From contig JAGXRT010000042.1 of NCBI GenBank assembly GCA_018335575.1, positions 1 to 36,770 on the forward strand: 36,770 nt of DNA, in the 5' to 3' direction. Made by a program: the position numbers and the translations under genes. Shown here one piece after another: positions 15,744 through 25,245 of this stretch. Position 1 is the stretch's first letter. Each line of letters starts with the position of its first letter. The notes beneath the pieces were generated by a model. The model searched no databases. It saw only the letters and a list, made by a program, of their open reading frames with translations, and was not told the origin of the DNA. This DNA is from Bacteroidota bacterium. Its GTDB lineage: Bacteria; Bacteroidota; Bacteroidia; Flavobacteriales; Flavobacteriaceae.

Positions 15744-16035
15744 CTAGTTAATTCTTTTACCTAAAGGATTCATGATGACTTTAAAATGACTGTCTACTAT
15801 TAAATCAAGATCAGCTGTCCTATCTGATGCATCCTATACTTTAATTATTTTTAAACACATCCAATGATTCCAAGAACATAGTTTAATAGAAACCCTATTA
15901 ATATCTGAAGTAATTACATTCATAGCTTCGTTGAAAATTAAATATTTGATTAATGATTATTTGAATATCACCAGAAGCCTCATCCGGAAATTTATTTTTA
16001 AGATAGTCGATAACTTTTTGTAGTGCATTTATTTA
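15744..16035 (-). pseudogene. Remains of an unidentified gene
   Basis: Three consecutive frames on the minus strand read like protein but are separated by stops and frameshifts: ALQKVIDYLKNKFPDEASG with its continuation, then EAMNVITSDINRVSIKL, then DASDRTADLDLIVDSHFKV to a stop at 15744-15746. Codon use and amino-acid pattern look genuine. The family was not recognised. Confidence 0.45.
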
Positions 16036-16120
16036 ATTCTGTTTTGCTTAAAATGAAGCATATTTCACGTAAATTGAATACTGTTTCATTGAAAATTTTA
16101 ATTAGTTAAATTACCTTACG

Positions 16121-17032
16121 CTACAATTTATATTTTACTTGATATTTTTTAATGGCTTTTAGTAAATCACTTTTATTTTCTAAAAAGGGCATATGACCTA
16201 CGTTACTTTTATATAACAGCATATTAGGGAATTTAACGCCTTTGTAATGCTTTGGTCCCATCATCCAATCTTTTGTACCATAAAAGAATAAAACAGGCAT
16301 TTTTAGTTGGGGAGTGTTTTTTTTAAAGTCGGACCAATAATCTTGAATTTCCAAGGCATAGTTTCCAAAATCGCCATTCCAATTTTCAATCTCACTGTAA
16401 GTTGCATTGATATAATCCATATTTTCTACCGTACCAAACCCCATTTTCCACATCAGGTTCTTTTCATTAAGTTGTGAAATTAAGCTTCCCCAACGCTCTA
16501 GTATAGGAATTGATTTTTCTTTATAGGGGTTAACATCTGAAATACATAGGAACTCACACGCTTTAGGACACCAACTATCGGTATAATTTTGATGAAAATT
16601 TAAAGAAGTGTTTATCATGAGCATCCCTTTTATAGCATCCGGATGTTGAAGGGCATAGCCCATTTGAAGAATACCCCCAAATGAATGACCTGCTGTTATC
16701 CATTGTTTAATTTTTAAATGGGTCCGCAATTCTTCAAAATCCATGACCATTCTTTCCATAGAAAAATTTCTATTAACAGGACTGCTAGACCGTCCAACGC
16801 CTCTTTGATCTAAATAAATCATTTGAAAATTTTGTTCTAAATCGGGGCCCATTATTTTTTCAAACCAATAACTTCCGCTTCCCGGGCCTCCATGCAAAAA
16901 TAGCACCGGCGTTCCTTTGCCAGCTATTTTAACATACAATTGGACATTATCCGAAGTTTTAAATAGTAGTTCTTGGGCCTTGATACTGCTTATCAAATTC
17001 AACAACAGTAAGGTAAAAATTATTTTTTTCAT
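16121..17032 (-). CDS. Secreted alpha/beta hydrolase, proline iminopeptidase-like
   Basis: A 303-residue protein with a signal peptide (MKKIIFTLLLLNLISSIKAQ). The hydrolase landmarks are all present: oxyanion-loop motif HGGPGSGSYW (residues 47-56), DQRGVGRSS (75-83), nucleophile elbow GHSFGG (S117), an acid in FYGTKDWM, and the catalytic His in VGHMPF near the C-terminus. HGGPG with DQRGVGRS is typical of family S33 proline iminopeptidases, which remove N-terminal residues from peptides, but many relatives are esterases. Export by the signal peptide suggests action in the periplasm or outside. It follows DUF2279 by 51 bases and is likely the last gene of that unit. Confidence 0.82.
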   Translation of the reverse strand: MKKIIFTLLLLNLISSIKAQELLFKTSDNVQLYVKIAGKGTPVLFLHGGPGSGSYWFEKIMGPDLEQNFQMIYLDQRGVGRSSSPVNRNFSMERMVMDFEELRTHLKIKQWITAGHSFGGILQMGYALQHPDAIKGMLMINTSLNFHQNYTDSWCPKACEFLCISDVNPYKEKSIPILERWGSLISQLNEKNLMWKMGFGTVENMDYINATYSEIENWNGDFGNYALEIQDYWSDFKKNTPQLKMPVLFFYGTKDWMMGPKHYKGVKFPNMLLYKSNVGHMPFLENKSDLLKAIKKYQVKYKL

Positions 17033-17083
17033 CTGCCTATTTTATTGATGCCTTGTTTAAAAGTAATGAACCTTATTGGTAGA

Positions 17084-18022
17084 TTAAAAATAGATCCAAT
17101 ATCCCTTTAATTTTCCTTTAGAATTGATTTCAAGGGCAGGAAATGGCAACTTGACAAAAGTTAATCCTTTTAAAAGTGTTTTTACAAATGGTGACGCTGT
17201 TTTTATTTTAGTCCAATCAATATCCAGCGAAACAAGGTATTGACGGTAACGTTCTGTAATTGGAATATCAACTCCTTTATACGTTGCAATATTTTCATAT
17301 TCACCGTACATACCATTGGCACCGTAACCCGCTGCAATATTTAACCAAATGGGAATTTTTTCATTGTTGATAATTTTATTAACCGGCATGGATAGCCAAT
17401 AGGTATGGCCATTATAATCTTTAAGCATTCTATCTAGGGTTGTGGTTCCTAAATAACCATGAGCTTGCTGTGCGTATGATGTTTCCCAATAACTAAATTT
17501 ATAGGTGATGAGTTGTTGATTGAATACAAGTTCTTGACCTATCACCAAACCAGACCCCAGGGCGTTGGCTGCCATATCACCCCATGAAAAACCAATTCCT
17601 TCATGTGTTGCATCCATAATTTCAATAGGTGTTTGTAAAATAAGGCCAAGCGATGCACCGTACATAAGTGCTTCTTTTTTAGAGTACCCACTTTTCAGCA
17701 TCCAGTGATATCCTATATAGCTTTCGATATAAGCGCCAAATGCATGCCCAAATTTATCTACCTGTAAGTATGCTTTATTGTCATTTTTAAAATGAAATGG
17801 AACCTTTTCACGGTCTTTATACCAAGTCTTTTGAAGTCCCCACATAGCACCCGCATAGTAGGTAGCACTTAGGGCTATTGACTTAGGTAGCAAAGAATTT
17901 TTTACCGTCAATGAATCTGATGTTTTTTCGCTTTCTTGCGCCTTAAGCTCGCAATAGGGCTGTACTAGAACGATTAAAAAAATCAGGTTACAAGAAAATT
18001 GTTGATGTATTGCCTTAAACAT
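17084..18022 (-). CDS. DUF2279 family protein
   Basis: A 312-residue protein beginning with a hydrophobic signal-like segment (CNLIFLIVLVQPYC). The central conserved part, from DKFGHAFGAYIESYIGYHW through EIMDATHEGIGFSWGDMAANALG, matches DUF2279, a family of predicted periplasmic or outer-membrane-associated proteins of Bacteroidota with no known function. It starts 6 bases after the stop of the acyltransferase-like gene, so the two are probably translated together, with the secreted hydrolase following. Nothing in the sequence shows a catalytic site with certainty; the D/H-rich core could bind metal. Confidence 0.75.
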   Translation of the reverse strand: MFKAIHQQFSCNLIFLIVLVQPYCELKAQESEKTSDSLTVKNSLLPKSIALSATYYAGAMWGLQKTWYKDREKVPFHFKNDNKAYLQVDKFGHAFGAYIESYIGYHWMLKSGYSKKEALMYGASLGLILQTPIEIMDATHEGIGFSWGDMAANALGSGLVIGQELVFNQQLITYKFSYWETSYAQQAHGYLGTTTLDRMLKDYNGHTYWLSMPVNKIINNEKIPIWLNIAAGYGANGMYGEYENIATYKGVDIPITERYRQYLVSLDIDWTKIKTASPFVKTLLKGLTFVKLPFPALEINSKGKLKGYWIYF

Positions 18023-18028
18023 AATTAC

Positions 18029-18820
18029 TTAATTTAATACCCGGATGTTTTCAATGTTTTCTGTTAAATCAGTTAAAAAACGTGCTATGGGTGCACCGTC
18101 AACCACATCATGATCTATTAATACTGTCATATTTAGAATTTCTCTTATTTCAATTTTTTCTTGGCGTACTAATGGTTTTTTAATTACTGAGCTTATTCCA
18201 AAACAAATTGGGTGTACCGAAATTGGGATAAACCAACCTCTTAAACTCCCCATCATTCCAATGGATGTAAAGGCCACATTTCCCATTTTTTTATAGGCAT
18301 ATTTTGGATGATTTCCCATGTAATACCAAAAGTAGCGACGTAAAAATCCAGGTAGTTTAGTGTATAACTTTTCGATGCTATTTGATTTTCTATGCAACAC
18401 CATGTCTTCTTTTGTCAAGATTTGATTTTTTGCTACTTCCAATTCTTTTAAAATTTCAAAACTATGCTTTTGATTGGCTTTTTCAATCACTAAAGGAATG
18501 GGTACCTTTTGACCATCCACTTCTTTTTCAACTATCATAGCAATATTGATGTTTTGGAAAACAATTTGTTTCTTTTTATTCCATAAAAAAGAGGCCACTT
18601 CTTTATGTTGGTCAATTGTTTTGCTAATGATATGAATTAGTGCAGCTGTAAACGAAGTTTTACTTTTAGTTGTTTTATTGTGTATTGCTATTTTTTCTTT
18701 TAGCGAGGTTACATCCAGCTCTAACATCACTACAATGTGATGCTTCAGTTTTCCAATGGAGCCCATATCAATCGTTGCTATTCGCGAAAGTGGGAAGTTT
18801 TGAATGTTAAACTTTACCAT
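18029..18820 (-). CDS. Stand-alone E2/CAT-like acyltransferase domain protein
   Basis: A 263-residue protein made only of the catalytic domain of 2-oxoacid dehydrogenase E2 or chloramphenicol-acetyltransferase type. The catalytic motif HxxxDG is present (LIDHDVVDGAPIARF, near residues 235-249), as are typical earlier segments (SFTAALIHIISKTI; VPIPLVIEKANQK). There is no lipoyl domain and no E1 or E3 gene nearby, so it is not part of a classical dehydrogenase complex. A CoA-dependent acyl transfer to an unknown acceptor is likely. It heads a unit with DUF2279 and the secreted hydrolase. Confidence 0.75.
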   Translation of the reverse strand: MVKFNIQNFPLSRIATIDMGSIGKLKHHIVVMLELDVTSLKEKIAIHNKTTKSKTSFTAALIHIISKTIDQHKEVASFLWNKKKQIVFQNINIAMIVEKEVDGQKVPIPLVIEKANQKHSFEILKELEVAKNQILTKEDMVLHRKSNSIEKLYTKLPGFLRRYFWYYMGNHPKYAYKKMGNVAFTSIGMMGSLRGWFIPISVHPICFGISSVIKKPLVRQEKIEIREILNMTVLIDHDVVDGAPIARFLTDLTENIENIRVLN

Positions 18821-19014
18821 AAAATTAATTTTTAATTTAACTACAATTATTATTCTTTTGGCTAATTGATTATAAATAAAAGATTGACAACCACCATTTT
18901 ACTAACCTTACAATCAAATTTATTAAATATTTCATTTATTTCTTTGGTTCTTTCATCAAATTCATTTTGAAGTACGGTCTGTCATTCTATCAATTTTAAG
19001 ACAGCTCTTTCGAT

Positions 19015-21426
19015 TTATTTTTTCCATTTCAATCTCAGGCTGTTGCCGACTACACTTAAACTACTCAGCGCCATGGCTGCACCAGCCAACATGGGGTTCA
19101 ACAAGAACCCGTTTATCGGATATAATAAACCGGCTGCGATAGGAATACCGATTAGGTTATAAATAAATGCCCAAAATAGGTTTTGTTTAATGGTTTTTGT
19201 GGTTAAAATGGAAAGGCGAATGGCTTCCGGAATTTTTAAGAGGTCTGACGAAAGTATCGTCATTTTGGCTACCTCCATAGCAATATCACTTCCTTTTCCC
19301 ATGGCGATGCTGACATCGGCTTGAGCCAAGGCCGTACTATCGTTTATACCATCACCTACCATGGCAACGACCAGGCCTTCACTTTGTAATTTCTTTACAA
19401 AATCGGCTTTTTGTTGCGGTAATACCTCGGCGTAAAAGTGATTGATACCAACTGCCTGAGCTACTGCTTTTGCAGTTGTTTTATTATCACCGGTCATCAT
19501 ATACACCTGTATACCGGCCTTTTTAAGGTTTTGAACCGCCTGCTTTGATGTTGATTTTATTTTATCTGTAATAGCCAGTATTGCTATAACTTTTTTGGAA
19601 TTGGCAAACCATACTACCGATTTGGCCTCAAGGCTCCATTGGTAGGCCTTTTGGGTCATTGCGGTTGCTATCTCTATGTTGTTTTCAAGCATAAAGTTTT
19701 TATTCCCTACGAAGTAAAGCTCGTCCACAACCCTTGCTTTGACTCCTTTGCCTGTAATGCTTTCAAAATGAGGTATGGATATTGTTTTAGGGTTGTTTAC
19801 ATGGTTTACAATGGCTTCGGCCAGTGGATGTTCGGATTGTTTTTCAATGGCAGTCAGGATTTGTCTTAAGTTCGGGGTACTGTTTATCCAAAAATCATCG
19901 GTTACCACAGGTTTACCTTCGGTAATGGTCCCTGTTTTATCGAGTATAAGCGCATTGACTTTGTTAGCCAGCTCAAGACTTTCGGCATCCTTAATTAATA
20001 TTCCATTTTCTGCGCCTTTGCCTACCCCCACCATTATAGCCGTAGGTGTTGCTAAACCCAGTGCACAGGGGCAAGCAATTACCAAAACCGTAATAAGTGC
20101 CAATATACCATGTGAAAGTCCGTTGGTACCTCCAAAAAAATACCACACCCCAGCAGCTAAAACCGCTATTAACAGAACTACCGGGACAAATATGGATGCG
20201 ATTTTATCGGCTTGTTTTTGCAATGGTGCTTTGCTTCCTTGTGCTTCCTGCACCATCTTAATTATCTGAGCGAGCATGGTTTCGTTACCTACTTTTTCGG
20301 CTTTAAATTGAAAGCTTCCTTTTTGGTTAATAGTGCCCGCATATACCTTATCATGCTTAGTTTTTAACAGGGGTAAGGGCTCACCACTGAGCATGCTCTC
20401 ATCGACATATGAATTTCCAGTTATAATAACGCCATCTACGGCAATCTTATCACCGGGTTTTACGGCAATGGTATCGCCAATTTGTACTTGTTCTACAGGT
20501 ATTTTTTGCTGTATCCCTTCAGTAGTGATTTGTGTTACCCATTTAGGTTGCAATCCCATCAGCTTTTTTATTGCTGTGGCTGTATTGTCTTTGGCTTTTT
20601 CTTCGAGCAATTTACCGCATAAAATAAAGGCGATAATTACCGAGGCGGCTTCGAAATAAACATGCGCATGCAGCCCCTTTTCATGCCAAATATGGGGGAA
20701 GAGGGTATTAAATACACTAAAGGCGTAGGCTACCCCAGTACTTAAAGCTACCAAGGTATCCATATTAACTGTGTTATGTTTAAGCTGTTTCCAAGCATTG
20801 CGATAAAAATCGCTTCCCAACCAAAACACCACGGGTGTTGTTAAAAGCCACATCATTTCATTAGCGAAGGGTATGCTCATAAAGAACATACCGATTATTA
20901 CAATAGGTACAGACAAGCCAAGGGCCCAATAGGCCTTTTTTTTGAGTGCAGCAATTTTTTTTCTTTGGATGTCTTCCATTGAATCGAGTGCTTTCAAATC
21001 GTTTTCAAAGCAAAGGTCGTACCCAATTCTTTGAACTATTTGAGTTATTTCTTGCTCGTTTATAAGTTCGGGTAAAAATTCTATCCACAGTTTGGCACTT
21101 GCATAATTTACATTCGCTTTTAATATACCCCATTGTTTGAGCAGGATATTTTCTAAATTAACCGCACAGGATGCGCACGACATCTTAAGCACTGCAGCTG
21201 ATAAGGTGCGTATAGGAACCTGATAGGCTGATGCGTTAATAAGCTGAATTGTTTCTGTAAGTGCCTGAGGCTTGTTGGCAAGCATACAAACACGAATGCT
21301 TGATGGCTCGATTAGATGCGACTGCACTCCATTAATTTTCATTATTTTTTCGGAAAGCCATTCGATATTTTGACTGCTTAACTTCCCTTGAATTGGAATA
21401 CTTATTTCTTTTGCACTAACTGACAT
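19015..21426 (-). CDS. copA: Copper-translocating P1B-type ATPase
   Basis: An 803-residue inner-membrane pump. The metal-binding HMA domain has MSCASC (C84, C87). It is preceded by a shorter HMA-like segment (about residues 5-70) that has no Cys pair. The membrane metal site CPC is at 452-454 (IACPCALGLATPTA), the phosphorylated aspartate is D496 in DKTGT, the actuator motif SGEP is near 347-350, and later come SEHPLAEA (the HP motif) and GDGINDSTAL. CPC with these motifs is typical of Cu(I) export. It lies 83 bases after the AraC-type regulator and probably shares its message. The next gene downstream is 194 bases away. Confidence 0.93.
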   Translation of the reverse strand: MSVSAKEISIPIQGKLSSQNIEWLSEKIMKINGVQSHLIEPSSIRVCMLANKPQALTETIQLINASAYQVPIRTLSAAVLKMSCASCAVNLENILLKQWGILKANVNYASAKLWIEFLPELINEQEITQIVQRIGYDLCFENDLKALDSMEDIQRKKIAALKKKAYWALGLSVPIVIIGMFFMSIPFANEMMWLLTTPVVFWLGSDFYRNAWKQLKHNTVNMDTLVALSTGVAYAFSVFNTLFPHIWHEKGLHAHVYFEAASVIIAFILCGKLLEEKAKDNTATAIKKLMGLQPKWVTQITTEGIQQKIPVEQVQIGDTIAVKPGDKIAVDGVIITGNSYVDESMLSGEPLPLLKTKHDKVYAGTINQKGSFQFKAEKVGNETMLAQIIKMVQEAQGSKAPLQKQADKIASIFVPVVLLIAVLAAGVWYFFGGTNGLSHGILALITVLVIACPCALGLATPTAIMVGVGKGAENGILIKDAESLELANKVNALILDKTGTITEGKPVVTDDFWINSTPNLRQILTAIEKQSEHPLAEAIVNHVNNPKTISIPHFESITGKGVKARVVDELYFVGNKNFMLENNIEIATAMTQKAYQWSLEAKSVVWFANSKKVIAILAITDKIKSTSKQAVQNLKKAGIQVYMMTGDNKTTAKAVAQAVGINHFYAEVLPQQKADFVKKLQSEGLVVAMVGDGINDSTALAQADVSIAMGKGSDIAMEVAKMTILSSDLLKIPEAIRLSILTTKTIKQNLFWAFIYNLIGIPIAAGLLYPINGFLLNPMLAGAAMALSSLSVVGNSLRLKWKK

Positions 21427-21509
21427 ACCTCTTGTTTTTGATTATACTACAAAGGTACGACTGAAAAAAGCGGTTATTCTTATATTATTTTTGAAAAGAG
21501 TTATAAGAT

Positions 21510-22070
21510 TTACACCTCGTCTAATGACCGGCGTTTGTTATCTCTGATGTTTTTGAAATGGCTGGGAGTAACTCCGGTGACTTTTTTAAATTGACTGCTG
21601 AGATGCGCCACATTAGAGTAATGTAGTCTGAAGGCAATTTCACTTAATGACAGTTCGTCGTACACCAGTAATTCTTTTACTTTTTCAATTTTTTGGGCAA
21701 TAAAGAATTTTTCGATTGTCATCCCTTCGACCTGTGAAAACAAATTAGACAGGTAGGTGTAATCATGATTTAATTCATGGCTTATTAAAGCAGAAAGGTT
21801 ATCCTTGAGTTTGCTGTCATGGTTTTGTACCAACTCAATAATCAAGGATTTAATTTTTTCAATCAAGCGACTTTTTTTATCATCAATCAATTCAAATCCT
21901 AAAATGCGGAGGCGGTTGTTGATGGTTAATTTTTGGGCAGCACTCAGGTTCGATTTAAATTCGACTACGCCCAAGGATATATTTAACAAGGTATAGCCCA
22001 TGTTTTCTAATTCGGACTTCACCACCATAATACAGCGGTTGCAAACCATATTTTTAATGTAGATTTTCAT
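21510..22070 (-). CDS. AraC-type regulator with HMA-like metal-binding head
   Basis: A 186-residue protein. The first 70 residues resemble an HMA domain: IKNMVCNRCIMVVKSELE carries a CxxC pair (C10, C13) in the place of the copper-binding loop. After a helical linker comes an AraC-type DNA-binding domain, with LSEIAFRLHYSNVAHLSSQF (first helix-turn-helix) and FKKVTGVTPSHFKNIRDNKR (the family signature). It lies directly upstream of the copper ATPase on the same strand. A copper sensor regulating copA is the natural reading, although direct metal sensing by the head is inference. Confidence 0.85.
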   Translation of the reverse strand: MKIYIKNMVCNRCIMVVKSELENMGYTLLNISLGVVEFKSNLSAAQKLTINNRLRILGFELIDDKKSRLIEKIKSLIIELVQNHDSKLKDNLSALISHELNHDYTYLSNLFSQVEGMTIEKFFIAQKIEKVKELLVYDELSLSEIAFRLHYSNVAHLSSQFKKVTGVTPSHFKNIRDNKRRSLDEV

Positions 22071-22599
22071 GAAGTCGAATTTTATGCTTTAACAAAGTTA
22101 ACAACTAAAACTAAAACTTGAAGTTAAAAACTACAAACTAAAAGTTAAAAATTTCGCATAAGAGCAAAAGGGATAATTTTAAAAAATTGAATTAACAGCT
22201 TGCTTTGCTTCGCGCGCAATGACGTACTTTTTTTGCACTTGTCAGTTTAGCGGATCTCGCCAAACAAGGGGGATGCCGAATATATTATTTCATTCGTACT
22301 CACACCTATTTTTAAGGCAAAATTGGCACGTTATTTTGAATGATTTACATTTAATTTTAAAAATTCTAAACTCAAAATTAAACTGTTTGTGCATAAAATA
22401 ATTAAACCAAAATGATTATTATTCTGTGCTTTGCGATTGTCCAAAATTATAGACTTCAATAAGGATGGCAAGACCTGAAATTTTTAATTTTGGTTTTTTG
22501 GTACGGAATATCATTAACTTGCACCGATATACTTGCGTTTGCTAAAAATATTATGAAATAGCATAACACTTTTTCAATATGTATTTACTTTCGCTTATA
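22071..22599. other. Intergenic region with repeat copy C
   Basis: No gene seen. Bases 22100-22150 consist of short repeats of AACTAAAA and AAGTTAAAA. Copy C of the dispersed repeat occupies 22160-22290. The remainder to 22599 is AT-rich with no clear hairpin. A weak open frame of 60 codons at 22219-22401 overlaps the repeat and is not believed. Confidence 0.6.
22160..22290 (+). repeat. Dispersed intergenic repeat, copy C (extended)
   Basis: AAAAAATTGAATTAACAGC, TTGCTTTGCTTCGCGCGC and AATGACGTACTT form the first part; AAACAAGGGGGATGCCGAA the second. The similarity to copy D begins 30 bases before the palindrome, so C and D form a subfamily, while A and B form another. Confidence 0.7.
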
Positions 22600-23268
22600 T
22601 TATTTTTGATTTCTGAAAATATTGGATACTTCTGCGACTTTCTTTCTTTGGGATAAAACAACTACCATATCCTTAAATTCTATTTTAGTGTCACCTTCTG
22701 GAAGAATAATTTGATCATTTCTTTTAATTAAAATGATGCGAGAATCTGTTGGTAAAATTCTTTGCTTACTTAATTCCTTTATTAAGTTATTGGCAATTTT
22801 AGAATTTTTTTCAACCTCCATTTCCATTAATTCATATCCATCACCTAGGTCTAAAAACTCTTTTACATTTGGTCCTTGAACGGCTCTGTACAGGTATCTA
22901 CCATTAAGACGATAAGGGCTTTCTACCGTATCTGTTCCTAATTGTTCAAAAACATCCAAATGTTCCTCATTATTAACAGAACTTACCAACCGACTAACGC
23001 CTAATTGTTTGGCCAATAAGATAACCAACGAGTTAACAGCATCATCATTGGTGGTAACAATAATGGCATCTGCTCTTTCGGTATTTGCTTCTTTTAGCGC
23101 TTCTATACTGGTCGCATCAGCATGGATAACCAAACAGTCAAAATGAGAAGCTACCCAATCGGCTCTTTCTTTGTTTTTTTCTATTACATAAACATCATGA
23201 TTGTCTTTTACTGCTGCTTCGATAACGTGTTTTCCGGTTCTTCCTGAACCAATAATAATGATGTGCAT
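22600..23268 (-). CDS. trkA: Trk/Ktr potassium channel regulatory subunit
   Basis: A 222-residue cytoplasmic protein with one RCK unit: a Rossmann NAD-binding domain beginning [14 protein letters not shown] (GxGxxG) and, from about residue 140, an RCK_C domain. It is half the length of E. coli TrkA (two RCK units) and thus resembles KtrA. It should form a ring that gates the TrkH channel in response to nucleotides. It starts 25 bases after the trkH stop and is the last gene of the potassium operon. The gene symbol is by family; ktrA would be equally fair. Confidence 0.88.
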   Translation of the reverse strand: MHIIIIGSGRTGKHVIEAAVKDNHDVYVIEKNKERADWVASHFDCLVIHADATSIEALKEANTERADAIIVTTNDDAVNSLVILLAKQLGVSRLVSSVNNEEHLDVFEQLGTDTVESPYRLNGRYLYRAVQGPNVKEFLDLGDGYELMEMEVEKNSKIANNLIKELSKQRILPTDSRIILIKRNDQIILPEGDTKIEFKDMVVVLSQRKKVAEVSNIFRNQK

Positions 23269-23293
23269 AATTTTATTATTTAATTTTTACATG

Positions 23294-24853
23294 TTAAACT
23301 ATTCTTGGTCTTGTTCCATAAAACAGTACTCTCAATAAAATCAGAATGGGTATAATTTCTATTCTTCCCGCCCACATTTGTACGATGTAAATGCCTTCTA
23401 GAATTGGATTCATACTTGGGTCTGTAATACCTGTACTTAATCCAACTGTTCCTTGTGCAGATGCCGACTCAAATATAGCATCAGCCAATGAAAAATCTCC
23501 TGACATAAAATAGGCGGTAAATAAGGTGGACACAAAAACAAATAAGATATAAAAAAGAGTAAAAATTCCTGCCCTTGATAATTCTGAATTCATTTCTTCC
23601 GGAAGCAATAACCTATTATCAAAGTGTACCGACTTTACTGTGTTCTTTGATAAGAAAACCTTGTTAATGTGCCATTTCAAACCTTTCTGTAGTAATAATG
23701 CCCTAATAATTTTAATTCCACCTACTGTACCTCCAGCAGAACCACCAATAATCATTGCACATACGACTATGAATAAAATAGATAAATCATCCCATTTACC
23801 AATATTTGATGATTGCCAACCAGTGGTAGATAGCGCACTTACAAATTGGAATATCCCCTCTCTAAAGGGATTACTTACCATCTTTGAATTTATCAGAAAT
23901 AGCGATAATAGTATACCCCCTAAAACTGATGCTATAATGATAGATCTAGTTTGAATATCCTTCCATAATTCATTGATTTTTCGTTGAAAAATAAAGCGAT
24001 AAAAAAAAGGAATGGATAAACCTCCAAGAAGCATTGGCAGCAAGAATAACATTTCCATTTGGGCAGATTGATACCCTGCAATGCTATCATCTAGTGTACT
24101 AAACCCACCAGTAGATTGACCGGCCATTGCGTGGTTAATGGCATCAAAAATATTTTCTGATAACGGATAGTTTGGCAATATGAAATAAGTGCCAATAGCG
24201 ATGTAAACAAACATTGACAAAGTCACTACACAATATACTTTCCAAATGGCTCTTGCAGTTTTTATTACATTAGTTTCTAATTTAGTACCACTAGCTTCTG
24301 AACCATAAAGTTGAATGGTGCCTTGCCCCGGCAATTGTTTAAAAACAGCTAATGCCATTACAATAAATCCTGCACCACCAACCCATTGCGAAAAAGAACG
24401 ATAAAACAATATGGACTTACCGACGGAAGGTTCATTATAAGCCATCGTTAAACCTGTTGTAGTAAATGCACTCGTGCTTTCAAATAAACTATGCAAAGGA
24501 TTTTTAAAATTCAATAAGCTGGAGTTATAATCCATTCCAGCAGGAACAAATTGTTGCATTACTTCAAATGGCGTGATATGAGCTATTATAAAATAGGGTA
24601 TTGCCCCAAAAATCATAATCATAAGCCAACCAATGGCCGCTATAGCAAGTGAATGTTTTTCCTTAGGATCTTCAGTATTTTCAAAAAGTCTGTAAACCAA
24701 GTAGCCCAAAATTACTGTAAATGTTCCTGCAATTAGAAAACCCGCAAGGGAATACCACTCTTGGTAAATGATTGCAATTACAGTTGGAACAAGCATCACT
24801 AATCCCAAAATAATTTGCAGACTAGCCACATGTTTTACAAAAGTTTTGTACAT
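23294..24853 (-). CDS. trkH: TrkH-family potassium uptake channel subunit
   Basis: A 519-residue inner-membrane protein with about ten hydrophobic segments. The four selectivity-filter loops are recognisable in order: STSAFTTTGLTMAY, MAGQSTGGFSTLDD, ALSTTGWQSSN and SAQGTVGLSTGITD. It conducts K+ (or Na+-coupled K+) inward and needs the TrkA protein encoded just downstream. The hypothetical helical protein lies 29 bases upstream. All four filter glycines are present, so it should be functional. Confidence 0.92.
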   Translation of the reverse strand: MYKTFVKHVASLQIILGLVMLVPTVIAIIYQEWYSLAGFLIAGTFTVILGYLVYRLFENTEDPKEKHSLAIAAIGWLMIMIFGAIPYFIIAHITPFEVMQQFVPAGMDYNSSLLNFKNPLHSLFESTSAFTTTGLTMAYNEPSVGKSILFYRSFSQWVGGAGFIVMALAVFKQLPGQGTIQLYGSEASGTKLETNVIKTARAIWKVYCVVTLSMFVYIAIGTYFILPNYPLSENIFDAINHAMAGQSTGGFSTLDDSIAGYQSAQMEMLFLLPMLLGGLSIPFFYRFIFQRKINELWKDIQTRSIIIASVLGGILLSLFLINSKMVSNPFREGIFQFVSALSTTGWQSSNIGKWDDLSILFIVVCAMIIGGSAGGTVGGIKIIRALLLQKGLKWHINKVFLSKNTVKSVHFDNRLLLPEEMNSELSRAGIFTLFYILFVFVSTLFTAYFMSGDFSLADAIFESASAQGTVGLSTGITDPSMNPILEGIYIVQMWAGRIEIIPILILLRVLFYGTRPRIV

Positions 24854-24882
24854 AGATTTGTGAAGTAATTGTTGCTCGAAGA

Positions 24883-25233
24883 TTATTGCTTGGTTGAGGC
24901 CTCCTCTTTAAGATTATTAAGGTGTGTTTGAAGATTTGTAAGCTGATCAATGATTTTTTCCTTGCTTTCAATATCAATTTGAATTTCTTGATAGAGTTGT
25001 TTCGCTAATTTTACGACATTGAGATAATGTGAAACTTTACTCTGAAATTCTGATGTTGTATGAGCATTAACAATCCATTTGAATCCATTTTTTACTTCTT
25101 CATTGCATTGAAAAAGGTGTTTTGCACTATTTGGATGATCTTGTTCATAAAGCCTTGAAAATTCTACCACATCATAACAAACATGAACAAGTGTTTCTGT
25201 CATTTTCTTTGTAATTGAAAATTTATTATTCAT
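24883..25233 (-). CDS. Helical protein of unknown function in the potassium operon
   Basis: A 116-residue, almost entirely helical soluble protein (for example ETLVHVCYDVVEFSRLYEQ and VVKLAKQLYQEIQIDI), with no signal or membrane segment. The C-terminal third is predicted coiled-coil (EKIIDQLTNLQTHLNNL). It may be a four-helix bundle. It lies between a 51-residue membrane peptide (12 bases upstream) and trkH (29 bases downstream), so a part in potassium uptake or its control is likely, though nothing in the residues shows it. The family was not recognised. Confidence 0.6.
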   Translation of the reverse strand: MNNKFSITKKMTETLVHVCYDVVEFSRLYEQDHPNSAKHLFQCNEEVKNGFKWIVNAHTTSEFQSKVSHYLNVVKLAKQLYQEIQIDIESKEKIIDQLTNLQTHLNNLKEEASTKQ

Positions 25234-25245
25234 ATCTTAAGAGAA

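Larger units (their letters stand above)
15542..16120. other. Intergenic region with repeat half-copy and gene remains
   Basis: No intact gene. Bases 15628-15672 are a half-copy of the dispersed repeat (TTAACAGATTGCTTTGC). Bases 15744-16035 look like a decayed minus-strand gene and are listed separately. TTTGGACACTTTACACC near 15570 resembles the outer part of an IS element but no second end was found. Confidence 0.5.
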
